Of a DNA stretch of 5,382 nucleotides, positions 1 to 5,374 are shown in pieces; the stretch's first letter is position 1, and each line of letters begins with the position of its first letter. The translations under genes were made by a program, and so were the position numbers. Source of the stretch: an uncultured Syntrophobacterales bacterium (GTDB taxonomy: Bacteria > Desulfobacterota > Syntrophia > Syntrophales > UBA5619); the NCBI GenBank assembly GCA_903903205.1, contig CAIUXU010000248.1, positions 1-5,382 on the forward strand, read 5' to 3'. The notes below the pieces were generated by a model. It saw only the letters and a program-made list of their open reading frames with translations, was not told the origin of the DNA and did not search any database.

Positions 1-540
1 AATCATGGCCACCCGCCAGCCGAAGGCATCGATCAGATAGACAATAAGGGGGACGATGAAGCCGCTGGCGCCAAAACCGGAGGCCATGACGCCGAGCGCC
101 AGGCCGACCTTCCGCTGGAACCAGTTGGTGACGACCCGCATGAAGACGACCGCGGTACAGCCGCCTCCTCCGAAGGCGATCAGAACGAAGCTTGCGTAGA
201 ACATCCAGAGCGATTGGGTGGCGCTCATCATGAAAAAACCAAGACCGATCGTGATTACTCCCAAAAAGACGAGCCGCCGTGGGCCGTAGCGATCGACGAG
301 AAAGCCGACAAGCGGAGAGAGGAAGCTCATCTCGATGCCCCGGAGGCTCAGCGCAAAGGAGACTTGGGTATAGCTCCAGCCAAATTCCCGGACGAGGGGA
401 TCGATAAAGGCAGTGAATCCGTAGAAGATGATGCCACCAGTATAGAGGCCGATGATGAAACAGGCGAGGACGATCCACCAGCCGTAGAAAATATGGCCCA
501 GCCCGAAGGGAAGCCAGGAGCGTGTTTTTTCATTCATCAT
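1..540 (-). CDS. MFS transporter, OFA/monocarboxylate-carrier type (N-terminal part, cut by window edge)
   Basis: This frame is open from an ATG at 540 to base 1 (180 codons, no stop), so the C-terminal half lies outside the window. The protein is an integral inner-membrane carrier. After a short polar N-terminus there is a GWW motif at residues 20-22, then hydrophobic segments near 20-43, 57-81, 88-108, 111-138 and 144-168, and the start of a sixth near 175. The classic MFS motif A between helices 2 and 3 is seen at 79-89 (G-F-L-V-D-R-Y-G-P-R-R). The stretch I-D-P-L-V-R-E-F-G-W-S at 46-56 is typical of OFA/MCT-like carriers, which move small mono- or dicarboxylates. The substrate is not readable. 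A second ATG directly follows the first (537). No well-spaced ribosome binding site precedes either one. The gene is divergent from the dehydrogenase operon, which suggests a shared substrate and joint regulation (inference). Confidence 0.88.
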   Translation of the reverse strand, partial: MMNEKTRSWLPFGLGHIFYGWWIVLACFIIGLYTGGIIFYGFTAFIDPLVREFGWSYTQVSFALSLRGIEMSFLSPLVGFLVDRYGPRRLVFLGVITIGLGFFMMSATQSLWMFYASFVLIAFGGGGCTAVVFMRVVTNWFQRKVGLALGVMASGFGASGFIVPLIVYLIDAFGWRVAMI

Positions 541-547
541 GCTTGAA

Positions 548-575
548 ATTAAACAGACCTTCGGCCCCTTGTCAA
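548..575 (-). promoter_or_regulatory. Predicted sigma70 promoter for the leftward MFS gene
   Basis: Read on the minus strand there is a perfect TTGACA -35 box (575-570), a 16-nt spacer and a TTTAAT -10 box (553-548). With a 17-nt spacer the -10 would be TTAATT. The -10 ends only 7 nt before the ATG at 540, so the expected transcript start falls on or next to the start codon. This would give a leaderless or nearly leaderless mRNA and fits the lack of a usable Shine-Dalgarno sequence. The -35 lies inside the dyad CCTTG-T-CAAGG (567-577). Confidence 0.5.
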
Positions 576-628
576 GGCGGGAAACGGTCCGGGTATCGAT
601 ATGCGGTGGCCGAAAAATGTTAAAATCC

Positions 629-657
629 TTGACAAGAGTGAGAAGTCACCATAACCT
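629..657 (+). promoter_or_regulatory. Predicted sigma70 promoter for the dehydrogenase-MFS-cupin operon
   Basis: A perfect TTGACA -35 box (629-634), a 17-nt spacer and a TAACCT -10 box (652-657) lie about 80 nt upstream of the dehydrogenase ATG. The -35 is inside a CTTG-A-CAAG dyad (628-636), which is the mirror image of the dyad at the divergent promoter. The -10 is only a moderate match, so an activator or a different start is possible. The leader of roughly 75 nt contains the dyad at 693-706. Confidence 0.5.
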
Positions 658-692
658 GAGCCTCGCGGCAAACGGTCTATACCATTTACAAT

Positions 693-706
693 ACGCAATC
701 TTGCGT
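693..706. promoter_or_regulatory. Perfect 14-bp dyad, candidate operator in the operon leader
   Basis: ACGCAA-TC-TTGCGT is a perfect inverted repeat (6-bp arms, 2-nt centre) downstream of the predicted -10 and upstream of the ribosome binding site. Its position fits a repressor roadblock site, and its size fits a dimeric winged-helix regulator. The IclR-family protein encoded at 3461-4249 is the obvious candidate, but nothing in the sequence proves this. The arms are too short to act as a terminator, and no T-run follows. Confidence 0.4.
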
Positions 707-738
707 CACAATGAACCCGGAACGGAGGAATCATCCCT

Positions 739-1806
739 ATGGTCACGGAAATCTCTTCAAATCCCAAAATGATGGTCAAGAGCGAACCGCTTGAAAAATT
801 CTGCATCCAGGTGCTGGAGAAACTGGGGGTGCCGCGGGAGGAGGCCGAAATCACGGCCAAGACCCTCGTGATGGCGAATCTGCGGGGTGTCGATACCCAC
901 GGCGTTCTCCGCCTGCCGCTCTACGCGGCCAGGCTGAAAGGAGGCGCCATGGCGGCCTCCGTGAACCTGACGACCGAGAAAGAGACCCTGGCTACCGCCC
1001 TTCTGGACGGACACGACGGCATTGGCCAGGTGATCAGTTGCCGGGCCATGCAGCTCGCCATCCGGAAGGCCCGGGAGGTTGGCGTTTCGTTCGTCGCCGT
1101 CAGGCGCAGCAACCATTTCGGCGCCGCCGCCTACTACCCCATGATGGCCCTGGCGCATGACATGATCGGCATCGCCTTGACCAACGCCTCACCCCGGCTG
1201 GCCCCGACCGGCGGAATCGAGAGACTCTTCGGCAACAACCCCTGGTCCGTCGCTGTGCCTGCCGGCGAGAGGCTTCCGGTGGTGCTGGATATGGCCAACA
1301 GCCTGGTCGCAGCCGGAAAAATTCGTGTCCTTCAGAAGGAGGGCAAGCCGATTCCCGAGGGTTGGGCGCTCAACCAATACGGTGAACCGACCACGGATGC
1401 CGGGGATGCCCTGAAAGGGATCCTGTTGGCCATCGGCGGCTACAAGGGCTACGGGATTACCCTCATGGTTGACCTTCTGACCGGTGTACTGGCGGATTCC
1501 AACTACGGTCCGCGGGTCAAGGGTCTCGACCAGAATGTCGATCCGGCGGGTGCCGCCCACAGCTTCATCGCTATCAATCTTGCCGCCTTCACCGATACAG
1601 AGGCCTTCAAGGCCCGAATGGACGCCTACATTGATGAGATCAAATCATCTGCGAAGGCCAGGGGCGCCGACGTGATCTATCTGCCGGGCGAACCTGAGTA
1701 TCTGCGGATGCAGGAGAGGACCGCGAACGGTTTCCCGCTGCAGGCAAAAGTAGTGGAAGAGTTGCGGGCCATCGGCAAGGAACTGGGAATTCCGCTAGAC
1801 CTCTAA
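739..1806 (+). CDS. Ldh2-family malate/L-lactate-type NAD(P)-dependent dehydrogenase
   Basis: A 355-residue cytosolic oxidoreductase of the Ldh2 (malate/L-lactate/ureidoglycolate/sulfolactate dehydrogenase) family, at the usual full length. These enzymes interconvert 2-hydroxy and 2-oxo acids with NAD(P)H using a non-Rossmann fold. Family landmarks occur in order: D-T-H-G at 52-55 with R58-L-P following, S-N-H-F-G at 124-128 with the presumed catalytic His126, F-G-N-N-P at 164-168, V-L-D-M-A at 182-186, I-P-E-G-W-A at 205-210, P-T-T-D at 217-220, and G-G-Y-K-G-Y-G at 233-239 with conserved Lys236. The start at 739 is chosen because GGAGG (724-728) sits 10 nt upstream. Later ATGs at 769 and 772 lack such a site. 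It is the first gene of the operon, and the MFS start lies 10 nt after its stop. The substrate (malate, lactate, ureidoglycolate, sulfolactate or another) is not determined by these motifs. Confidence 0.92.
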   Translation: MVTEISSNPKMMVKSEPLEKFCIQVLEKLGVPREEAEITAKTLVMANLRGVDTHGVLRLPLYAARLKGGAMAASVNLTTEKETLATALLDGHDGIGQVISCRAMQLAIRKAREVGVSFVAVRRSNHFGAAAYYPMMALAHDMIGIALTNASPRLAPTGGIERLFGNNPWSVAVPAGERLPVVLDMANSLVAAGKIRVLQKEGKPIPEGWALNQYGEPTTDAGDALKGILLAIGGYKGYGITLMVDLLTGVLADSNYGPRVKGLDQNVDPAGAAHSFIAINLAAFTDTEAFKARMDAYIDEIKSSAKARGADVIYLPGEPEYLRMQERTANGFPLQAKVVEELRAIGKELGIPLDL

Positions 1807-1816
1807 CGATTTTGAA

Positions 1817-2998
1817 ATGACCGAGCGAAACCAGACCGATGTCAAAGTGATCTTCGCCCTCACCCTGATTCATTTCACGGGCGATTTCTACGTCTCTTTC
1901 GTCGGCCCGCTTCTTCCGGTTTTCGTGGATAAATTTGCGCTGTCGCTTGCCCAGGTCGGCCTGATCACCGGGATGATGCGGATGCTCGCCTTTATCGTCC
2001 AGCCGGGCGTGGGTTATTTTTCTGACCGCTATCCGTCGCGGGTCTTCATCATCGGGGGGCCGCTTCTTTCCATCATCTTCATCTCCATGGTCGGCTGGGC
2101 GCACTCCTTCTGGGATCTTCTGCTCTTTGTCGCGATCGGATCGATCGGGGCCTCGATGTTCCACCCCTCCATGGCGGGCATGATCGCCACGTACGCCGGC
2201 CGCCACTTTGGCTTCTCCATGTCGATTTTCAACATGGGAGGAACCCTTGCCTTCGGCGTCGGACCGCTCTGCATCGCCTGGCTTGTCAGCCGGTGGGGTC
2301 TGGAGGTCACCCCCTGGACTGCGATACCGGGGCTTGTCGTGATTGCCCTGCTCTTCACGATCACACCCCGGCCGCTCGGGGAGGGGCTTCGGGGACAGGG
2401 ATTTTTCGGCGCGGTTCGGGCGGCGTTCGGAGAGGTGTGGAAACCGGTTCTGTTGATCTGGGTGGTCATGGTTCTGCGGACCTTTGTGGCCCAGGCTTTC
2501 ATGACCTTTGCCCCCATTCTCTACGCCAGGGAGGGACACTCCCTCATCTCTATCGGTCTGGTGATCTCCCTCTTCACGGTGGCTGGGACCGTGAGCGGCC
2601 TCCTCTCCGGCCACCTCTCCGACCGGATCGGTTACAAACCGATTTTTTATGTCACCTTTATCCTGGCTACCCCGGCCCTTTTCCTGATGCTCTTCCTGCC
2701 GGGGAAATGGATCTATCTGGGCTCCGCACTCTCGGGGTTTCTGATTTTCGCGACCTTACCCCTTGGGCTTGTTATGGCGCAGAAGCTGGCGCCGCAGGGG
2801 AAGTCGATGGTCTCCAGCCTCATGATGGGGCTTGGGCAGGGATTGGGGGGAATGATGGCGCCCCTCGTCGGCAGCATGGCCGATCTTTTTTCGATCCGGA
2901 TGGTCCTCTCCTGCCTGGCCTTCATCCCCCTGCTCAGTATAGGCTTGGTCTGGTTCTTCCCGGAGAAGCGCCTCCGGGAGCAGACCCTGGTCGGTTGA
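1817..2998 (+). CDS. MFS transporter, Fsr (fosmidomycin-resistance)-like subfamily
   Basis: A 393-residue inner-membrane carrier with about twelve hydrophobic segments and a central cytoplasmic loop near residues 183-207, the full length for this group. The best resemblance I recognise is to Fsr-like proteins. Shared features are H19 with G22-D23 in helix 1 (H-x-x-N-D in Fsr), Q62-P-x-V/G-G-Y with D70-R71-Y72-P73 after helix 2, F-H-P at 115-117, G-R-H at 128-130, and S-I-F-N-M-G-G at 136-142 followed by G-P at 149-150. A second motif-A copy, G-H-L-S-D-R-I-G, occurs at 265-272 in the C-terminal half. Family members are proton-driven exporters of drugs or metabolites, but in this operon a role in moving the dehydrogenase substrate or product is just as likely. 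The start at 1817 has no good Shine-Dalgarno and lies 10 nt after the dehydrogenase stop, so translational coupling is likely. Confidence 0.9.
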   Translation: MTERNQTDVKVIFALTLIHFTGDFYVSFVGPLLPVFVDKFALSLAQVGLITGMMRMLAFIVQPGVGYFSDRYPSRVFIIGGPLLSIIFISMVGWAHSFWDLLLFVAIGSIGASMFHPSMAGMIATYAGRHFGFSMSIFNMGGTLAFGVGPLCIAWLVSRWGLEVTPWTAIPGLVVIALLFTITPRPLGEGLRGQGFFGAVRAAFGEVWKPVLLIWVVMVLRTFVAQAFMTFAPILYAREGHSLISIGLVISLFTVAGTVSGLLSGHLSDRIGYKPIFYVTFILATPALFLMLFLPGKWIYLGSALSGFLIFATLPLGLVMAQKLAPQGKSMVSSLMMGLGQGLGGMMAPLVGSMADLFSIRMVLSCLAFIPLLSIGLVWFFPEKRLREQTLVG

Positions 2999-3011
2999 GG
3001 AGGGTAGCGCG

Positions 3012-3368
3012 ATGATTTCGGTTCACAACCTGTTTGAAGCAATTTCCCCGGAGTTGCCCGGAGAGGCTGTCGAGGAGATTCTGCGGACCGGGGCCTTCCG
3101 GATGGAGCGGATTGTCTCCCGAGGGCATGCATCGCCACCGGGTTTTTGGTACGACCAGGAGGCGGACGAATGGGTGCTTCTTGTCTCGGGAAGCGCCACA
3201 CTTCGCTTTGAAGAGGGCAAACCGATCGATCTCAAGCCCGGGGATCATCTCCTCATTCCCCGGCATGTCCGCCACCGGGTGGAGAAGACGGATCCCGAAC
3301 GGGAAACGGTCTGGCTCGCCATCCATCTTTTTCCCCAAGCATCAAGATCTGATGCATCATCAGAGTGA
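3012..3368 (+). CDS. Small single-domain cupin protein
   Basis: A 118-residue cytosolic cupin with a single beta-barrel. The core runs from W46-Y-D-Q and D52-E53-W54-V through L56-L-V-S-G60 (motif 1) to P76-G-D at 76-78, I82-P83, H85 and H88-R-V (motif 2). The canonical H-x-H of motif 1 is absent; the family-typical G-F-W-Y-D-Q replaces it. Any metal would therefore rest on D52/E53, H85 and H88 or similar residues. Small proteins with this W-Y-D-Q/E-W-V pattern are widespread and mostly uncharacterised. An isomerase, lyase or sensor role for a small acid is possible but unproven. The ribosome binding site GAGGAGGG (2997-3004) overlaps the MFS stop codon and sits 7 nt before the ATG, a textbook operon junction. 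The last dozen residues are polar and probably disordered. No terminator follows before the iclR promoter. Confidence 0.88.
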   Translation: MISVHNLFEAISPELPGEAVEEILRTGAFRMERIVSRGHASPPGFWYDQEADEWVLLVSGSATLRFEEGKPIDLKPGDHLLIPRHVRHRVEKTDPERETVWLAIHLFPQASRSDASSE

Positions 3369-3390
3369 TCCACGCCTGATAAAATACCTC

Positions 3391-3420
3391 TTGACAATCG
3401 GTTTTTACGCATGCTATTTT
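3391..3420 (+). promoter_or_regulatory. Predicted sigma70 promoter with extended -10 for the IclR-family gene
   Basis: A perfect TTGACA (3391-3396), an 18-nt spacer and TATTTT (3415-3420) preceded by TG-C (3412-3414) give a strong -35 plus an extended -10. The resulting leader is about 34 nt. It is AT-rich, unlike the surrounding coding DNA. IclR proteins commonly repress their own gene, and this stretch would be the place for that, though I see no clear long dyad in it. Confidence 0.6.
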
Positions 3421-3460
3421 ACATACAATGAAATATAGTACCATAAGCTGAGATATCGCC

Positions 3461-4249
3461 ATGAATGACAATTCAATCGCAGTACGGGAAAAAAGTGCGA
3501 ATCGGTCACTGGAGCGCGCCCTTCACCTGCTCCTTGTGATGGAGGAGACTGGCCGACCGATGGGGTTGACCGAATTGAGCCAAGCCACCCAGCTCCCCAA
3601 ACCAACCGTCCAACGACTCCTGTCCGTTTTGGGAAATTACAGCTTTTCCGAAAAGCGGCAGGGCCGATACCATCTTGGGATTGCCGTTCTTCCTCTTGCT
3701 CACGCTTTTCTGCTGGGGAGTGAGTTGACGCGGGTGACATTGCCGGTCCTGCAGGAGCTTGCCCAATCATCGGAAGAGACTGTGTCCTTGTTTGTACGGT
3801 TGGGTTTCCATCGTGTTCTTGTGCAACGGGTTGATGGCCGCCACCCCCTTCGGTACATCCTTCCCACAGGGCAACGACTTCCTCTGCATATCGGTCTGGG
3901 TAAAGTTTTGGCAGCCGCGTTACCCGAAAATGAACTGCACCAGTTGGTTGAAATGGCGGGGGATTTTCATCTTGCAACCGGGGAACTGGTTACCCGCAAA
4001 GTGCTGCTCGGTGATATAGACCAAATCCGTCGTCAAGGCTATGTGATATCCCGTAATGAGCGAACGATGGGTGCAGCTTCCGTGGGCGCGCCGGTTGTCG
4101 ATGCGAATGGAATGACAATCGCGGCTGTGGCCGTGGCGGGTCATGCGGAGCGCTTGACATTGAAAAGGCTCAACGATTTGTCCATCGAAGTCAGGGGAGC
4201 TGCCAAGGCGATCGCCGAAAGGTATGATGGCGGATCACGAAGAATTTGA
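3461..4249 (+). CDS. IclR-family transcriptional regulator
   Basis: A 262-residue cytosolic DNA-binding protein with the standard IclR length and two-domain layout. Residues 14-75 form the winged helix-turn-helix: R-S-L-E-R-A-L at 15-21, L-T-E-L-S at 36-40, the recognition helix around L46-P-K-P-T-V-Q-R-L-L55, then the wing ending at Y70-H-L-G73. Residues 80-255 form the effector-binding domain, with R-L-P-L-H at 139-143, G-L-G-K at 145-148, Q192-G-Y-V-I-S197 with R201 nearby, and S207-V-G-A-P-V212. Such domains bind small acids or aromatic metabolites. The ATG at 3461 is the earliest usable start: an upstream in-frame ATG at 3428 meets TGA at 3449-3451. The Shine-Dalgarno is weak. By eye the gene is less GC-rich than its neighbours. 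It probably controls the dehydrogenase operon, the divergent MFS gene and the lyase-like gene (inference from position). Confidence 0.93.
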   Translation: MNDNSIAVREKSANRSLERALHLLLVMEETGRPMGLTELSQATQLPKPTVQRLLSVLGNYSFSEKRQGRYHLGIAVLPLAHAFLLGSELTRVTLPVLQELAQSSEETVSLFVRLGFHRVLVQRVDGRHPLRYILPTGQRLPLHIGLGKVLAAALPENELHQLVEMAGDFHLATGELVTRKVLLGDIDQIRRQGYVISRNERTMGAASVGAPVVDANGMTIAAVAVAGHAERLTLKRLNDLSIEVRGAAKAIAERYDGGSRRI

Positions 4250-4270
4250 TCAGAAGTTCCGAACCAATTT

Positions 4271-4279
4271 TGCTATAGA
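4271..4279 (+). promoter_or_regulatory. Possible extended -10 element before the lyase-like gene
   Basis: TGCTATAGA contains TG-n-TATAGA (-10 at 4274-4279), similar to the TGCTATTTT at the iclR promoter, but no recognisable -35 lies 16-18 nt upstream. If used, transcription would begin about 15 nt before the ATG at 4299. The alternative is simple co-transcription with iclR across the 49-nt gap. Confidence 0.25.
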
Positions 4280-4298
4280 AAGGAAAAGACGAAAGTAT

Positions 4299-5279
4299 AT
4301 GGAGACCAAAATCGTTCCAACGTTCAAGGTGATCGAGGGCTGGGAGAAGCTTCCTGCGGGTTATGTCCACAAGGATGTGGACGGCGTCGCGGTCGATTCC
4401 AAAGACAATGTCTATCTGATGACTCGCCAGGATGCGCGTATCATCGTCTATGATCGGGAGGGTAATTTTCTCCGCTCCTGGGGAGAGGACATCTTCACCC
4501 CGCGGACCCATGGAATCGCGATCGGGCCGGATGATATGATCTACACTGTGGATGACGGCGACCACACGGTGCGCAAATTCACGCCCGAGGGGAAGCAGTT
4601 GCTGCTGCTCGGTACCCCGGGAAAGGCCTCGGACACGGGGTATGACGGCAAAAACCACAACAGCGTCCAGCGCAGCGGCCCGCCCTTCCACCGGCCGACC
4701 GATGCGGCCATCGCCCCCGACGGAGAGATTTATGTATGCGACGGCTACGGCAACGCCCGTGTGCACCGGTTCACACCGGAGGGAAAACTGATTCAGTCCT
4801 GGGGCGAGCCCGGGACGGGAGTCGGTCAGTTCCGTCTGCCTCACGGTATCGGCATCTCTCCCGACAACCGCGTCTTTGTAACCGACCGCGAGAACGACCG
4901 CATCCACATCTTCTCCCGGGACGGCGAATCTCTGGACATGTGGACACATGTTCAACGCCCCACGGACATCTCCTTTGACAAGGAAGGCCGGGTTTACGTA
5001 TCAGAGCTTTGGTGGCGTCCCGGCCAGACTTCGTTCACCAACGGTCCGATCAAGTATGACCTGCCGGGCGGTGTGCGGATCCTGGATCTGGCGGGAAATG
5101 TGCTTATGCACTGGTGCAGCGCCGACCGGGCGGCTCCGGGAAACTTCGTCTCCCCCCATACCCTCTGCGTGGACTCGCGGGGAGACCTCTACGTCGGCGA
5201 GGTAACCTGGACGTTCGGCGTATCAAAGTTCGGCGTGCGCCCGGATGCCCACACCTTCCAGAAATTCACCCGTAGCTGA
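4299..5279 (+). CDS. PAL-like (peptidyl-alpha-hydroxyglycine alpha-amidating lyase) NHL-repeat beta-propeller
   Basis: A 326-residue NHL-repeat propeller closely matching the catalytic core of PAL, which splits N-acyl-alpha-hydroxyglycines into an amide and glyoxylate. From this start, R43 (M-T-R-Q-D), H71 (T-H-G), Y150 (C-D-G-Y), H182 (L-P-H-G), R197 (T-D-R-E-N) and H287 (S-P-H-T) line up, by memory of the animal enzyme, with its catalytic Arg533, Tyr654 and Arg706 and its three zinc-binding histidines. The P-T-D then D-G-Y-G-N-A-R-V stretch (133-155) is the strongest match. NHL-type blades repeat through the length. No signal peptide or membrane segment is visible, so it should be cytosolic, unlike secreted animal PAL. 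I prefer 4299 because residues before it in the longer frame (ATG at 4224, overlapping iclR by 26 nt) are polar and unlike the family. The purine-rich run at 4278-4295 serves as a modest ribosome binding site. The substrate is unknown. Confidence 0.82.
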   Translation: METKIVPTFKVIEGWEKLPAGYVHKDVDGVAVDSKDNVYLMTRQDARIIVYDREGNFLRSWGEDIFTPRTHGIAIGPDDMIYTVDDGDHTVRKFTPEGKQLLLLGTPGKASDTGYDGKNHNSVQRSGPPFHRPTDAAIAPDGEIYVCDGYGNARVHRFTPEGKLIQSWGEPGTGVGQFRLPHGIGISPDNRVFVTDRENDRIHIFSRDGESLDMWTHVQRPTDISFDKEGRVYVSELWWRPGQTSFTNGPIKYDLPGGVRILDLAGNVLMHWCSADRAAPGNFVSPHTLCVDSRGDLYVGEVTWTFGVSKFGVRPDAHTFQKFTRS

Positions 5280-5330
5280 AAAAAAATCCCCATCGGACCG
5301 CCAGGGAATCTTTCCTGCGGTCTGATGGGG
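5279..5330 (-). terminator. Rho-independent terminator for leftward transcription (long hairpin plus U-tract)
   Basis: A 14-bp stem pairs 5288-5301 with 5317-5330 (CCCCATCGGACCGC against GCGGTCTGATGGGG), all Watson-Crick apart from one G-U. The inner segment can add a 5-bp stem (AGGGA with TTCCT) after a one-base bulge. On the minus strand the stem is followed by A and then eight T (the A-run at 5279-5286). That is a classic intrinsic terminator for a transcript arriving from the right. On the plus strand only CTCACAATTG follows, with no U-tract, so rightward termination should be weak. The A-run shares its first base with the lyase-like gene's stop codon. Confidence 0.65.
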
Positions 5331-5366
5331 CTCACAATTGTAATCATTCAAGAACGGATTCTCTTT

Positions 5367-5374
5367 GAGGAGGG
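5367..5374 (+). promoter_or_regulatory. Strong ribosome binding site of a gene starting just beyond the window
   Basis: GAGGAGGG is identical to the ribosome binding site before the cupin gene (2997-3004). No start codon with suitable spacing lies inside the window: the GTG at 5374-5376 overlaps the site itself. A start codon immediately after base 5382 would have 8-nt spacing. This implies another plus-strand gene downstream, probably part of the same metabolic cluster. Confidence 0.55.

Noticed and set aside
214..546. Plus-strand open frame (110 codons) opposite the truncated MFS gene
   Set aside because: The product is almost entirely charged and polar, and the opposite strand encodes a convincing MFS N-terminal half with motif A.
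1640..2614. Long minus-strand open frame (324 codons) opposite the MFS gene
   Set aside because: Its product is extremely rich in charged residues, Gly, Pro and His with no recognisable domain, and it runs antisense through a clear MFS protein. It is a codon-bias shadow of the GC-rich gene.
2293..3015. Plus-strand open frame (240 codons) overlapping the MFS and reaching the cupin start
   Set aside because: It is Gly/Pro/Arg-rich with no domain signature and out of frame with the well-supported MFS gene.
3339..3355. GCATCA-AGATC-TGATGC hairpin near the end of the cupin gene
   Set aside because: The 6-bp AT-rich stem lies inside coding sequence and has no T-run after it, so it is not a credible terminator.
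3428..3451. Short in-frame ATG...TGA (seven codons) in the iclR leader
   Set aside because: It has no ribosome binding site, lies right after the predicted -10, and has no regulatory-codon pattern. It is most likely chance.
4191..4955. Minus-strand open frame (254 codons) opposite the lyase-like gene
   Set aside because: It mirrors the repeat structure of the NHL gene, has no family resemblance of its own and no ribosome binding site.
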